Positions 12,008 through 23,121 of a DNA stretch of 64,000 nucleotides are shown here, one piece after another. Source of the DNA: Sipunculus nudus (lineage: Eukaryota > Annelida > Sipuncula > Golfingiida > Sipunculidae); contig CM049313.1 of the NCBI GenBank assembly GCA_026874595.1, forward strand, positions 27,218,008 through 27,282,007, written 5' to 3'. Position 1 is the stretch's first letter, and every line of letters begins with the position of its first letter. Below the pieces are notes generated by a model that was given only the letters and a program-made list of their open reading frames with translations, was not told the origin of the DNA and ran no database searches. The position numbers and the translations under genes were made by a program.

Positions 12008-13139
12008 AGCAAACCTGTGAGCTTATGCGATGGTATGGCCTCCGCCGTTGTCTGTCGTCCATTGTCTGTACGTTAACCCACACTATCTTGAAAATGGCAA
12101 GAGTTAGCATCACAAAATTTTATGCAAAAAATTAGTCATCTAAAAAACCCTTTTGGAATTTGCTAATTTTTGGCTAACTCCATTTTTCTTGATTTTATAG
12201 GGAAAAAGCTAAAATAGCTTCTTCTCCGAAACTGTTCAGCCAAATTGTCCAATATTTAACAGAAATGATTCCTGGAACAGTCTCTCTTAAGTTTGTTCAA
12301 ATGGTTTAAGTTTAGTGATTTTTGGCCAATTTACAGGAAGTTGAACTTATTCATCTGTCCAAAAAAGCATACTAAAATTACAGTCTCTGAAACAGCTTGA
12401 GCTTTCATCACTAAATTTTATGCCAATGTTAGTCACATGAGTCATATCTGAAATTGAGGTATTGGTGGCGCCACCTGCATCGGCTTTTTTTGTACGGGTG
12501 TCATCAGTGCCTGTATCATACTACAAAAAAACTTCTTCTCTGAAACCATATGGCCAAATTGTTTAATATCGCACAGAAATGATCCTAGGGTAGTGCTTTC
12601 TGAAGTTTGTTCAAATGGTTCCAGTTCAGTGACTTTTGGCTAAGTTATGGGAAGCTGAATTTAGTCATATGCCATAACAGCCCATTTTAGCTCAGTGGCT
12701 ACAAAGATCTTCTTCTCAAAAACCACTGAGCCAAATTCTTAAATCTCACAAATTAATTATCCTCAGATGTTGATAATTCATGTTTGTTCAAATGGTTTTG
12801 GTTCAGTGCTTTTTGGCTGAGTTATGGGAAGCTTAACTTAGCCATTTCGCTGTGTTTTTCCCATATGAGTTACAAACCTGCAAAACGTTTTTTGACTGAC
12901 GCCACTTGGGCCAACTTTTGTTAAATATTTTACAAGAATAATCCCTTGAATAATTCCTATAATAATTGTCTTTTATGGTTCCAAAGAATGAATTTTGGTT
13001 GAATAATAAAGATTGAATTTAGTCATTTTACCATATATGTTAGCTGTGTGAAGCAGATACATCTAGCCTGGCACCAGTTTATCAGCATCCTTTAAACCCC
13101 TTTCACACATACATGTTCTAGCCACTACGATCACCACGT

Positions 13140-13580
13140 TCTCGGGCAACGTGGTGGTCGCGGTGTTGAACGTACAATGGTCTCCAGAAGTCGTCACAGA
13201 GTCGCCATGATCGCCAACCCTCTACGACAAAGTTTTCCTGTAAAACTTGAGCGCGGTCGATCGCGGCAAACGTGCCGAAACGTACTTTAGAACGTATGCA
13301 ACGTACAAAAAACGTAGTGGACGTACAAAGGACGTGCGAAGGACGTACATAGAACGCGGGTGGTCGCCATCATTTCTTGACTGAGTCAATTGTATGTCCA
13401 TACTACGTTCATTGTGCGCTCTTATTACGTCATCAGCGCGTCCTTGGCATTTTGCATACGTTCTGTTTACGTCCAAGAAGTCCCAATTAGGTTTTCTTCA
13501 CGTTCTGTGAACGTCCATGGCGTCTGTTGTACGTTTTCAGCATGTTCTTACCACGTCATCTCGACGTTCTCAGTGCGTCA
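13140..13580. repeat. Harbinger subterminal CGTAC-rich array, left side
   Basis: A dense series of short motifs such as GAACGTAC, GGACGTAC and ACGTTC at roughly 10-13 bp spacing, in both orientations. It is CpG-rich in an otherwise AT-rich window. Similar sequence lies at the other end (14800-15130). Subterminal motif arrays of this kind commonly act as transposase or Myb-protein binding sites; that role is inferred here. Confidence 0.7.
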
Positions 13581-14095
13581 TTTTTTTTTTAAATCTAATT
13601 TTGTATTTCAATAAAAAGTTAAGTCCAAATATTGAAGCGTAACAAAATGAATCATAAACTTGGTCCCAATTCCTTATTCCACAATACCCAGAAATTTTAT
13701 AGTTTATTGTAGTTTAAAATAAATAAAATAAAATAATAAATAGTTTAAAATAATAAATATTAATATACTATTTTCTTTCTTTCTTTTTTTATCAGATGGT
13801 TACACACTGTATAACACTCTTCACTGGTGTGACAGTTGCCAGATATAGGCAAGACCCTCTCATTTAAAATAACATTAAGGATGTAAGCATAACATGGGGA
13901 ACATGAATTACTAAGATTAATTGGCATGTGAATATCAAATAACTGTGAGAAATTACATTTCGTATTATAAGGGCGGTAGCAAATGTATTATTTTCTATTT
14001 TACCAATAAGGTATTCTAATCCTGTACTAACTGTTGAACTATTGGGTGTATGTAGAAATAAATGTGTAATTTTTATATTTTATATTTACTTTTTT

Positions 14096-14716
14096 TCAGA
14101 CTACATTTTTAGGAGGACACCAGATTGCGATATGTTTGCCGTCTATAGCTCCAAGGCAGTAGTGAAAATTACATCTTCTGGAGAAAAGTTCAGCAATGTC
14201 CAGCCAACCCTGGATGGTGGTAGGTATGGCGAGAACTTCATCAGCATATTCGGAAATAAATGCCTCCGATATGAACCGAGCAAGGGTGTTGTGCACCACT
14301 CTGAAGTTGTACATCAGAGACTTGTATGTGCAGCCAGTGGCCAAGAACCTGAGGGTGCAGGCTAGCTTCATGCAAAACCTCGAGGCAGTGCTTTCCTCCA
14401 GAAGATGTCTTGACGTCGAACGCGAAGACCAACTCTTTCCATGAGTTCATAGAACATTTGCGATTCGAGGCGAAGAAAGTTCTTGAAGCTGGCATTGTCA
14501 GCCATCTCCAACTCCATCATCAGCTGCTCATACTGGCCGAAGAGAATTCTGGTTTGCAGCCAAAGCCTCACCCATCTCTCGCGTCGTTTCCCCATCGTCC
14601 CGCATCTCCTCCGCCAAAACAGCCAAGGCGCTTTCTTTTGCAGCAATCAAATCATTCAGAATGGCAACATATATTGCCACCAACATGTGTCTTACAATAG
14701 CTGGTATGATGTTCAC
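14096..14716 (-). pseudogene. HARBI1-like (DDE_4) transposase fragment, frameshifted
   Basis: Harbinger transposases are nucleases that cut and paste their element. Two minus-strand frames give adjacent parts of one protein. 14368-14646 has RRERWVRLWL, FGQYEQLMMELEM and FKNFLRLESQMFYELMERVG. 14096-14371 has LRFLATGCTYKSLMYNFRV, IPTTIQGWLDIAE and the first catalytic aspartate in FHYCLGAIDGKHIAIWCPPK. The frames overlap at about 14368-14371, where an indel disrupts the reading. An N-terminal stretch in a third frame (14528-14716) suggests a second frameshift near 14590. The protein stops just after CPPK; a GT there could be a splice donor, but I see no downstream sequence with the second and third acidic residues. 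Confidence 0.85.
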
Positions 14717-14799
14717 TCATCGGAAGTCAGACTGGAAATGAAAGCTACTCAAAACAACCGGGGTTTATATATACTTGGTACTCGAGTCATACAAAAGAC

Positions 14800-15130
14800 G
14801 CAAACAACGCTCACTGAGCGTCCTAAGATCGCGAAACACGTAGTACACACGTAAATCAATCGTAAGGTTGACGTGATACAGCGTAAAATGGTCGCAGTAA
14901 GCGTATTAACAACGTAAGAATTGTACAGGGGGCGTTGTGGACGTACTAAAAGCGTACGGGGATCGCACGTTTTATTTCGCGATCCAGTCGTAGGTCGAAC
15001 GTACTGGACGTAATGACAACGTACAATGAACGTACAATGAGCATACGTCGGTGGCGACCATTTCCAACCTCCACGACCACCCACGTTCTCCGAGAACGTT
15101 GCGAAACGTGGCCAAACGTACGATCAAACG
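14800..15130. repeat. Harbinger subterminal CGTAC-rich array, right side
   Basis: Counterpart of 13140-13580: repeated AACGTAC, GCGTAC and ACGTAC motifs about 10 bp apart, next to the right terminal inverted repeat. The minus-strand frame at 14749-15084 lies in this array and is a by-product. Confidence 0.7.
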
Positions 15131-15439
15131 TGAATGTGTGAAAGGGGCATTACATCATGCCTCTAGAAAGGCTTTCAGTTAATCTATATGGTTAATATTG
15201 ACTAGAATATTTTTAAAAGCTTTTAAAAAATGTAGATTTATGATTTTAGATATTCCTCATGCCAGGCAATGTTTACAATCACAGGTACTAGGTATACAGC
15301 TCTCTTTCGTTATATAAAGAGAGCTGTACATTGATTATAAATAATTGGTATCCATACTTAACTTAATTCAAGATTTTGCCATCAGTGAGATGTATCTGTA
15401 TTATAATTTTACATTCAATATGCATCTGTAGTAATTTTT

Positions 15440-16825
15440 AGCGAACCAGTGGGCTAATGCTATGGTGTGGCGGCGTCCGTCGTCTGAACGTTAACCCTGC
15501 CACCATTTTTGCACAGTGTCCGTCTGTTCATCTGCCTTGGGATAAAAACACTCATATCTCTGCATTGGTTGGACTTACCCACCTGAAATTTTGCATGTTT
15601 ATACATCTTGGACAGCTTTCTTGATTGTATGACAGGTGGCGCCATCTACATTCACGGTTAAGCTGCAGACATCCAAGCTCATATCTCGGGAACCATTTGA
15701 CCAGTTGGGCCAAAATTCTGTATGTGTATAGATCTCCCATTACTCTTTATCATACGCAAAACTGGTGCGCCAACTGTAACCATTCTTGCACAGCGTCCAT
15801 CTATTCATCTGCCTTGGTATAAAATCACTCATATCTCTGCACTGGTTTGACTTATCCACCTGAAATTTTGCAGGTTTATACATCCTTGACAGCTTTCTTG
15901 TTTTATGACAGGTGGCGCCACCTACATTCAAATTTAGGCTGCAGACATCCAATCTCATATCTCAGGAACCATTTGACCGATTTGGCAAATATTTTGCATG
16001 TTTATAGATCTCACATAGCTCTTTATCATACACAAAACTGGTGGTATCAGCTACGATCATTTTGGCACAGCATCCGTCTGTTTGTTTGCCGTGGCATAAA
16101 ATCACTCATATCTCGGCAGTGGTTTGACAAATCTGCCTAAAATTTTGCAGGTTTATACATCTTGGATAGCTTTCTGGATTTTGTGGCAGGTGGCGCCACC
16201 TACATTTATGTATACACTGCAGACATTCAGGCTTATATCTCAGGACTGGTTTGACATATCCCCTGAAATTTTGCATGTGTATAGATCTCACATAGCCCTT
16301 AATAATACACAAAATTGATGGCGCCACCTGCCACCATTTTTGCACAGCGTCCGTCTGTTTTTCTGCCTTGGGCTAAAATCACTCATATCTCAGTAGTGGT
16401 TTGACTTATCTGCCTAAAATTTTGCATGTTTATACATCTTGGACAGCATTCTGGATTTTATGGTAGATGGCGCAACCTACATACACATTTCGGCTGCAGA
16501 CATCCAGGCTATTATGCAACACACTTCACTCTATTTCCCCTTGCCACTCAATCCATGCCTCACTTCACCTTTCCTACTCTGATTTTGGCGGACACACATA
16601 GTCGCTTATTGACTACCCATATTCTAGTTTTTGTGTTGTGTGCACCCATGCCAGAATTGCAGCAGTGATGTTTGTTTAATTGTTTCTTGTTCTAAGTGTT
16701 TAGTACTTGCATTGTTCATATACATGTTACACATGTTCTTGAAAAGTAATGGTCCAGCATTGAAGCATTATACCTGGTGTAATCTCATTGCACAGGTTCG
16801 CATTAGGCCTGTAGGTCTTGTTCAA
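15440..16825 (+). mobile_element. Chimeric element: B ends enclosing a 5'-truncated C array
   Basis: It starts with a B-type terminus (AGCGAACCAGTGGGC) and ends with a B-type 3' module, CACAGGTTCGC then AGGCCTGTAGGTCT (about 16792-16822). From about 15496 to 16627 the interior is family C repeat sequence, including the C 3' end (GATTTTGGCGGAC, a hairpin and CTAG at 16624-16627). The C 5' terminus is missing, so B and C were joined by deletion or template switching. Confidence 0.62.
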
Positions 16826-17189
16826 TATTTCATAGAAATAATCTTTCATACCATCCCTCAAATTTGTTTGAATGGTTCAAGTTTGGTGAATTTTGGCTGA
16901 GTTACAGGAAGGTGAACTCAGTCATCTGTCCAAAAAAGCATACTAAAATGACAGTTTCAGAAACGGCCAGAGCTTTCATCACCAGATTTTATGCCAGTCT
17001 TGGTCACATGAGTCATGTATGAAATTCAGGTATTGGTGGTGCCACCTGCATTGACCTTTTATTGTCTGGGGGTCATTGGTCATCTGTACATTAACCCATA
17101 ATTTCTCAGGAATAGCAGGAGCTACCATCCCCAGATTTTATGCAATAATCTGTCACATATCAAATGTTGTGGGATTCAGCTTATTTTTT
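16826..17189 (+). repeat. Family B body fragment left of the D insertion
   Basis: It matches the B body at 28700-29060 (CAATATTTCA...GGTATTGGTGGTGCCACC...GGGATTCAGCTTATTTTT). It ends in a T run where family D begins, and the B sequence resumes at 18911. Confidence 0.75.
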
Positions 17190-18910
17190 ATGCCCCCGCC
17201 ACAAAGTGGCCGGGGCATATAGTTTTACCCATGTCCGTCATTCCGTCCTTCCGTCATTCCGAAATGAAACAGTTGTACGGACTTTTTTTCGCAATGCCTG
17301 CAGATATTGGCCTGATTTTTGGTGTGTGGGCAGATATAGACCAGTTACAGATCGAGTTCGCGTTTCGTCCCGGTTGACCTACTTTTGACCGTTTTACGGC
17401 TCCTAAACTTAGAAAATTTCATGAAAAATTGAAATATTCATGACAGATACACATGTACAGACTTTTTTTTTCGCAATGCCTGCAGATATTGGCCTGATTT
17501 TTGGTGTGTGAGCAGATATAGACCAGTTACAGATTGAGTTCGCGTTTCGTCCTGGTTGACCTACTTTTGACCGTTTTACAGCTCCTAAACTTAGAAAACT
17601 TCATGAAAAATAGAAATATTCATGACAGATACACATGTACGGACTTTTTTTCGCAATGCCTGCAGATATTGGCCTGATCTTTGGTGTGTGAGCAGATATA
17701 GACCAGTTACAGATCGAGTTCGCATTTCGTCCTGGTTGACCTACTTTTGACCGTTTTACGGCTTCTGAACATAGAAAATTTCATGAAAAATATGAAATTT
17801 CATGACAAATACACATGTACGTTTTTTTTTTCTCAGTGCCTGCAGATATTGGCCTGATTTTTGGTGTGTGGACAGATATAGACCAGTTACAGATCGAGTT
17901 CGCGTTTCGTCCTGGTTGACCTACTTTTGACCGTTTTACGGCTCCTAAACTTAGAAATTTTCATGAAAGATAGAAATATTCATGACAGATACACATGTAC
18001 GGACTTTTTTTCGCAATGCCTGCAGATATTGGCCTAATTTTTGGTGTGTGGGCAGATATAGACCAGTTACAGATAGAGTTCGCGTTTCGTCCCGGTTGAC
18101 TTACTTTTGACCGTTTTACGGCTCCTGAACATAGAAAATTTCATGAAAAATATGAAATTTCATGACAAATACACATATACAGACGTTTTTTCGCAATGCC
18201 TGCAGATATTGGCCTGAATTTTGGTGTGTCGGCAGATATTGACCAGTTACAGATGGAGTTGACGTTTTGTCCCAGTTGACCTATTTTTGACCGTTTGACG
18301 GTGCTCTAACATAGAAAATTTCATAAAAAAGGTGCACATGTATGGACTTTTTTTCGCAGTGCCTGCAGATATCGGCCTGATTTTTGGTGTGTAGGCAGAT
18401 AATGACCGGTTACAGATCGAGTTCTTGTTTTGTCTCAGTTGACCTACTTTTGACCATTTGACTGCTCCTGAACATAGAAAGTTTCATGAAAAATATAAAT
18501 TTTCATAACAAATGCATATGTACTGACTTTTTTCCTCAATGCCTGCAGATACCACCCTGATTTTTTTTGTGTGGGCAAATAATGACAGTTACAGATCGAG
18601 TTTGCGTTTCATCCTGGTTGACCTACTTTTTATTGTTTTACGGATCCTAAACATAGAAAATTTCATGAAAGACAGAAATTTTTATGGAAAATGCACATGT
18701 ATGGACTTTTTTTCACAATGCCTGCATATACTGGCATGATTTTTGGTGTGTTGCTTGATAATGACCCGTTACAAATCGAGTTTGCATTTTGCCCTTGTTG
18801 ACCTACTTTTGACCATACGACACCTCCTGAACTTAAAAAATTTTCCAAATTTTACAAATGTTTCTAATTTGCCCAAGGCGGGGGCATTCGTGTCGTTCCG
18901 ACACATCTAG
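17190..18910 (+). mobile_element. Family D Helentron-like element, complete
   Basis: It starts ATGCCCCCGCC after six T residues. It ends with the inverted motif GGCGGGGGCAT (18877-18887), the hairpin GTGTCG-TTC-CGACAC (18890-18904) and CTAG (18907-18910). A GTCCGTCATTCCGTCC-type tract lies about 45 nt from the start. The interior is a ~180-bp tandem array. The unoccupied site exists at about 29050-29075 in another B copy (CAGCTTATTTTTTTTGCTATC), showing insertion into a T run with no sizeable target duplication. No protein is encoded. Confidence 0.82.
17275..18840 (+). repeat. Family D tandem array, ~180-bp unit, about 9 copies
   Basis: The landmark GCCTGCAGATATTGGCCTGA recurs at about 17297, 17479, 17659, 17839, 18019 and 18199, with more divergent copies after that. 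Each unit also holds ACCAGTTACAGATCGAGTT and GGTTGACCTACTTTTGACCG. The shift from exact to degenerate spacing toward the right suggests older units at that end. Confidence 0.9.
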
Positions 18911-19587
18911 TTTGCTATCTGCATTTACTTAGATTTTATAGGGAAAAGGCTGAAAAACCTTTAAAAGTCTTCTTCTTGTAAACGGTCCAGCCAGAATGTT
19001 CAATATTTTACAGACATGAAATGGTTTGCATTTGATGAATTTTAGCTGAGTTACACGAATTTGAACTTAGTCATTTGGTCAGTGCAGCCAGGTACAGGTC
19101 AAAAGTTCACTCAGTCTAGCCAGGTGCAGGTCATGAGTTCACTCAGTGCAGTAGCTTGAGCCAGCAATTTGTCACAGATCACTCGGGGGCAAGTGCCTTA
19201 CTCACCTAAGCCTTCACAGCCCAGTGCAAGAAACTGAAGGGAAGTTTGATGTATTGGCCTGAGATTTTGACCTGTCTATGCATCTTTGATGGCTTTCTCA
19301 TTCACAAGACAGGTGTTGCCACCTACCGGTACATTGACTTTTGCACAGTGTATGTGCCTGCTTATTTCTACAGAGGAATTTGATACATCAACCTGAAATT
19401 GGGCATGTTGATACATATCGGGTTGCTTTAGGGTGTACAAGACTGGTGGTGCCACCTACAATAATTTTTGCACAGTGTATGTCCCTGCTTATTTCACAGG
19501 AGGGGTTTGACATATCAGTCTGACATAGGGCATATGTATATATCTCTTCGTTGTATAAAAGACTGGTTGTGCAAGCTACAATCATTT
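18911..19587 (+). repeat. Family B body, right of the D insertion
   Basis: It continues the B sequence broken at 17189 (TTTGCTATCTGCATTTACTTAG), through the CACTCAGTCTAGCCAGGTGC minisatellite and two GGTGGTGCCACC-like blocks. It runs up to a family C insertion in the context GCTACAATCATTT. Confidence 0.72.
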
Positions 19588-19718
19588 TATCCACCAAAAC
19601 AGAGTTTTGCGGAAACTATGTTTTCAGTCGGACGCTGCCACCGACGCCACCGACACATAGGTTTCCGGAGAACTCCTCCGTAACAGCTTGGCAGAATTTT
19701 TGAAATTCTGAATTACCG

Positions 19719-20065
19719 TAAAAGTCGTTTTAGAATTGCGACTTGTACTAAGAAATCGAATTTTAAAAACCAGAATTTTCTGGCAAAGTTGGGGTGCGAC
19801 TTGTAATACGTACTTATCCCGTCCCAGTCAGCTTTTACGGTACATGGAACGACTTCAGTTGAGCGATAATCGGCGATACCTTTAACCAGTGCTTTGTGAA
19901 ACGTCTTTCCCCAATAATTTACATCTTTAACCATCTCTTATGAAAACCTGCCTTATGTTTGGTGAACTGACGGAATTTCCATTTTATTAACATGAAATGC
20001 AAATTATAAATTTGCCCAGTTCAGGGTCTACCTGTTCTGACAAGTCGCAATTCAAGTGGTATGAT
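19719..20065. mobile_element. Candidate MITE with ~14-bp inverted ends
   Basis: The left end has GAATTGCGACTTGT and the right end has the inverse ACAAGTCGCAATTC, about 330 bp apart. The flanking family C sequence (GGCAGAATTTTTGAAATTCTGAATTA before, TATGATTGGGTCACA after) reads continuously without it in the neighbouring copy at 20130-20180. The superfamily is unclear. The minus-strand frame 19713-19934 shows no domain that I recognise. Confidence 0.55.
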
Positions 20066-20077
20066 TGGGTCACATAT

Positions 20078-20222
20078 GAACTGCTGCGCCCTCACTTTTG
20101 GTTGACCTCTGACCTTTCCTCTCTGCCCTTGGCAGAATTGGCAGAATTTTTGAAATTCTGAATTATGATTGGGTCACATGTGAACTGCTGCGCCCTCACT
20201 TTTGGTTGACCTCTGACCTTTC
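20078..20222 (+). repeat. Local duplication inside family C
   Basis: The block GATTGGGTCACATRTGAACTGCTGCGCC...CCTTTCCTCTCTG occurs twice, at about 20078-20132 and 20166-20228. The two are separated by a short repeat of the GGCAGAATTTTTGAAATTCTG stretch, probably a side effect of the MITE insertion. Confidence 0.65.
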
Positions 20223-20812
20223 CTCTCTGTCCATTTGTGCTTCTGTTTCCACACATAAACCCACATATCTCAGGAACAATTGACCGATCAGGCTAAAAAA
20301 TGTAGCCCTTGGATAGCTTTATAACATACACTAGAAATGGTGGCGGAACCTGCAACCATTTCTCAGGAACCATTTGACTGATTGGGCCAAAATTTTGCAT
20401 GTGTATATATCTCACATAGCTCTTAATCATACACAAAATTGGTAGCACCACCTGCCACCATTTTTTCACAGCGTCCTTCTGTTTGTCTGCTGTGGGATAA
20501 AATCACTCATATACAAGTAGTGGTTTAACTTATCAGCCTAAAATTTTGCATATGTATACAACTTGGACAGCTTTCTTGATTTTGTGGTAGGTGGCACAAC
20601 CTTCATACACATTTCGGCTGCAGACATCCATGCTATTATGCAACACACCTCACTCTATTTCCCCTTGCCACTCAATCCATGCCTCGATCACTTCACCCGT
20701 CCCATTCTGATTTTGGCAGATACGCGTAGTCGCTTGTCGACTACCCGTATTCTAGTTTTTGTGTTGTGTGCACCCATGCCAGAATTTCAGCAGTGATGTT
20801 TGTGTAATTGTT

Positions 20813-23006
20813 AGCGAACCTGTGAGCTTATGCGATGGTGCAGCGTCGTCCGACGTGTGTCTAAACCTCAACCATAGCTATCTCAAAAACGGCAGGAGCT
20901 AGCATCACCAAATTTTTTGCAAATAATCAGTCATCCAAAAAACTATATCGGATTTTGTTTATTTTTTTCTAACTGCATTTTCTAAGATTTTATAGGGAAA
21001 AAGCTAAAAAAGCTTTAAAAATCTTCTTCTCCGAAACTGTCCAGCCAAATTGTCCAATATTTTACAGAAATGATCCCTGGAACAATCTTTCTCAAGTTTG
21101 TTCAAATGGTTCCAGTTTGGAGATTTTTGGCCGAGTTACAGGAGGTTGAACTTTGTTAACTGTGCAAAAAAGCATATTAAAATTTAAATCTCAGAAACGG
21201 CTGTAGCTATCATCACCAAATTTAAAGCCAATGTTGGTCACATAGGTCATATCTGAAAATGGGGTATTGGTGGAGCCACCTGCATTGGCCTTTTTTGTAC
21301 GGGGTCAACAGTGCCTGTATCACACTGAGGGCTACAAAAAACTTCTCTGAAACCATATGGCCAAAATGTTTAATATCGCACAGAAATGATCCTAGGGTAG
21401 TGCTTTCTGAAATTTGTTCAAATTGTCTCTTTTCAGTGACTTTTGGCTAAGTAATGGGAAGCTGAATTTAACCATATGCCATAACAGCCCATTTAAGCTC
21501 AGTGGCTACAAAGATCTTCTTCTCAAAAACCAATGGGCCAAATTCTTAAATCTCGCACATTAATTATCCTCAGATGTTGATAATTCAAGTTTGTTCAAAT
21601 GGTTTTGGTTCAGTGCTTTTTGGCTGAGTTACGGGAAGCTGAACTTAGCCAGTTTGCTGTATCTTCCTATATGAGTTATAAACCTGCGAAACGTTTTTCG
21701 ACTGATGCCACTGAAGCCAGTTTGTTAAATATTTTACAAGAATAATCCCTACAATAATTCTTATAATAATTGTCAGTAATGGTTCCACATGAATGATTTT
21801 TGGCTGAATTATGAAGATTGAATTGAGTCATTTTACCATATATGTTAGCTGTGTTATGCTGTTACATCTAGCCTGGCACCAGTTTATCAGCATCTATTAC
21901 ATCATGCCACTAGACATTTAGATTTCAGGTTATCTTTAGTTAATATTGACAAGAAAGTTTTTTTAAAAGCTTTTAAAAAATTTAGATTCATGATGTAAGT
22001 TATTCATCATACCAGGCAATGTTACAATCATGGATATTCAGCTCTCTGTGGCTGTATAAAGACAACTGAACGTGGATTATAAATTATTGGTATCCCTACT
22101 CAACTTAATTCAAGAATTTGCCATCAGTGAGATATATTTGTATTTTAATTTTGCATTCAGTATGCATCAGTAATAATTTTACTTATATTCCTGATTTCTT
22201 TTTTATAAAAAATCAGCTGAAAAGCATTTTGTTTTGGAAAAATAAATTTCAAATTTATTTCAAGTAGGGACCACTTTTGTGTACAGATGGCAGCACTTGG
22301 TTTACCATTGGCAGATTGCCAGTGCCTTGATGTTAGCCATTAGCCAAGATGATGTCAGCTCTATAAAAAATTTTGGCACAGTGCCAGGATTGGAAGAAGT
22401 GCAGCCAGGTATAGGTCAAGAGTTCACTCAGTGCAGTAGTTGCATTCTATTTATAGCTTAGGCTGACTGCCAACTGTGTCAGATTTGCAACAGGTCAAGA
22501 GTTCACTCAGTGCAGCCAGGTACAGGTCAAAAGTTCACTCAGTCTAACCAGATGCAGGTCAAGAGTTCACTCAGTGCAGTAGCTTGAGGCAGCAATTCGT
22601 CAGAGGTCACTCGGGGGCAACTGCCTTACTCACGTAAGCATTGTCAGCCCAGTGCATCAAACTCTTGGGAAGTTTGATGTATTGGACTGATATTTTGACC
22701 TGTCTATGTGTCTTTGATGGTATTCTCATTTATAAGACAGGTGGTGCCACCTACATTGACTTTTGCAGTGTATGTACCTGCTTATTTCTACAGAGGAATT
22801 TGATACATCAGCCTAAAATTTGGCATGTTTATTCATATCGGGTAGCTTTATTGTGTACAAGACTGGTGGCGCCACCTACAATAATTTTTGCACAGTGTTT
22901 GTCCCTGCTTATTTCACAGGAGGGGTTTGACATATCAGTCTGACATTGGGCATATTTATATATATCTTCGTTGTATGTAAGACTGGTGGTGCCAGCTACA
23001 ATCATT
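20813..23006 (+). mobile_element. Family B element, 3' end interrupted
   Basis: It begins AGCGAACCTGTG directly in another B copy (context GTGTAATTGTT). It carries the full B body: TTATAGGGAAAAAGCT block, AGCCCATTTAAGCTCAGTGG block, TTAGCTGTGTTATGCTG block, the GTGCAGCCAGG minisatellite and several GGTGGYGCCACC sites. It stops at 23006 where a family C 5' end begins. Confidence 0.72.
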
Positions 23007-23121
23007 GTATCCGCCAAAACAGAGTTTTGCGGATACTGTGATTTCAGTCAGATGCTGACGCTGCCACCATTGCTACATAGGTTTCCGGAGAACTCCTTTA
23101 TAACCACTGGGCAGAATTTTT
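23007..23121 (+). mobile_element. Family C 5' fragment
   Basis: A perfect C start, GTATCCGCCAAAAC, after GCTACAATCATT, followed by ~100 bp of C 5' sequence. It is cut at GGGCAGAATTTTT by a family B start. The remainder of this C copy is not found after that B element ends, so part of the locus was lost or replaced. Confidence 0.72.

Larger units (their letters stand above)
13095..15149 (-). mobile_element. PIF/Harbinger DNA transposon, defective
   Basis: Terminal inverted repeats begin AACCCCTTTCACACATAC on the left and TGCCCCTTTCACACATTC on the right (read inward). A TTA is present on both sides (13092-13094 and 15150-15152), fitting the 3-bp TWA target duplication of Harbinger elements. 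The family B copy near 6900 gives the unoccupied site. The element is about 2.05 kb, carries part of a Harbinger transposase on the minus strand, and has dense CGTAC/ACGT-rich subterminal arrays. The later transposase exons and the usual Myb-like second gene were not found, so it is probably internally deleted and non-autonomous. Confidence 0.85.
12008..15439 (+). mobile_element. Family B element split by a Harbinger transposon
   Basis: The 5' motif is AGCAAACCTGTGAGC, followed by GTCC/GTCG-rich sequence, GTTAACCC, and a perfect GGTGGCGCCACC near 12467. At 13091 the B sequence is interrupted and it resumes at 15150 (CATTACATCATGCCTCTAG). The uninterrupted form is seen at about 6900-6920. The 3' part is then lost where another B start occurs at 15440. 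Confidence 0.7.
19588..20755 (+). mobile_element. Family C Helentron-like element with a nested MITE
   Basis: The start is ATCCACCAAAAC; the end is TTTTGGCAGATAC, the perfect hairpin GTAGTCGCTTGTCGACTAC (20726-20744) and CTAG (20752-20755). The flanks match an unoccupied B site at about 25395-25420 (GCTACAATCGTTTTTGTGTTG), so insertion was at a T run. A short terminal-inverted-repeat element interrupts the copy near its 5' end. Confidence 0.78.

Noticed and set aside
14042-14495. Plus- and minus-strand ORFs of 82-107 codons overlapping the Harbinger transposase
   Set aside because: They are other frames or the antisense of the transposase fragment. Only the minus-strand frames named in the features show Harbinger motifs.
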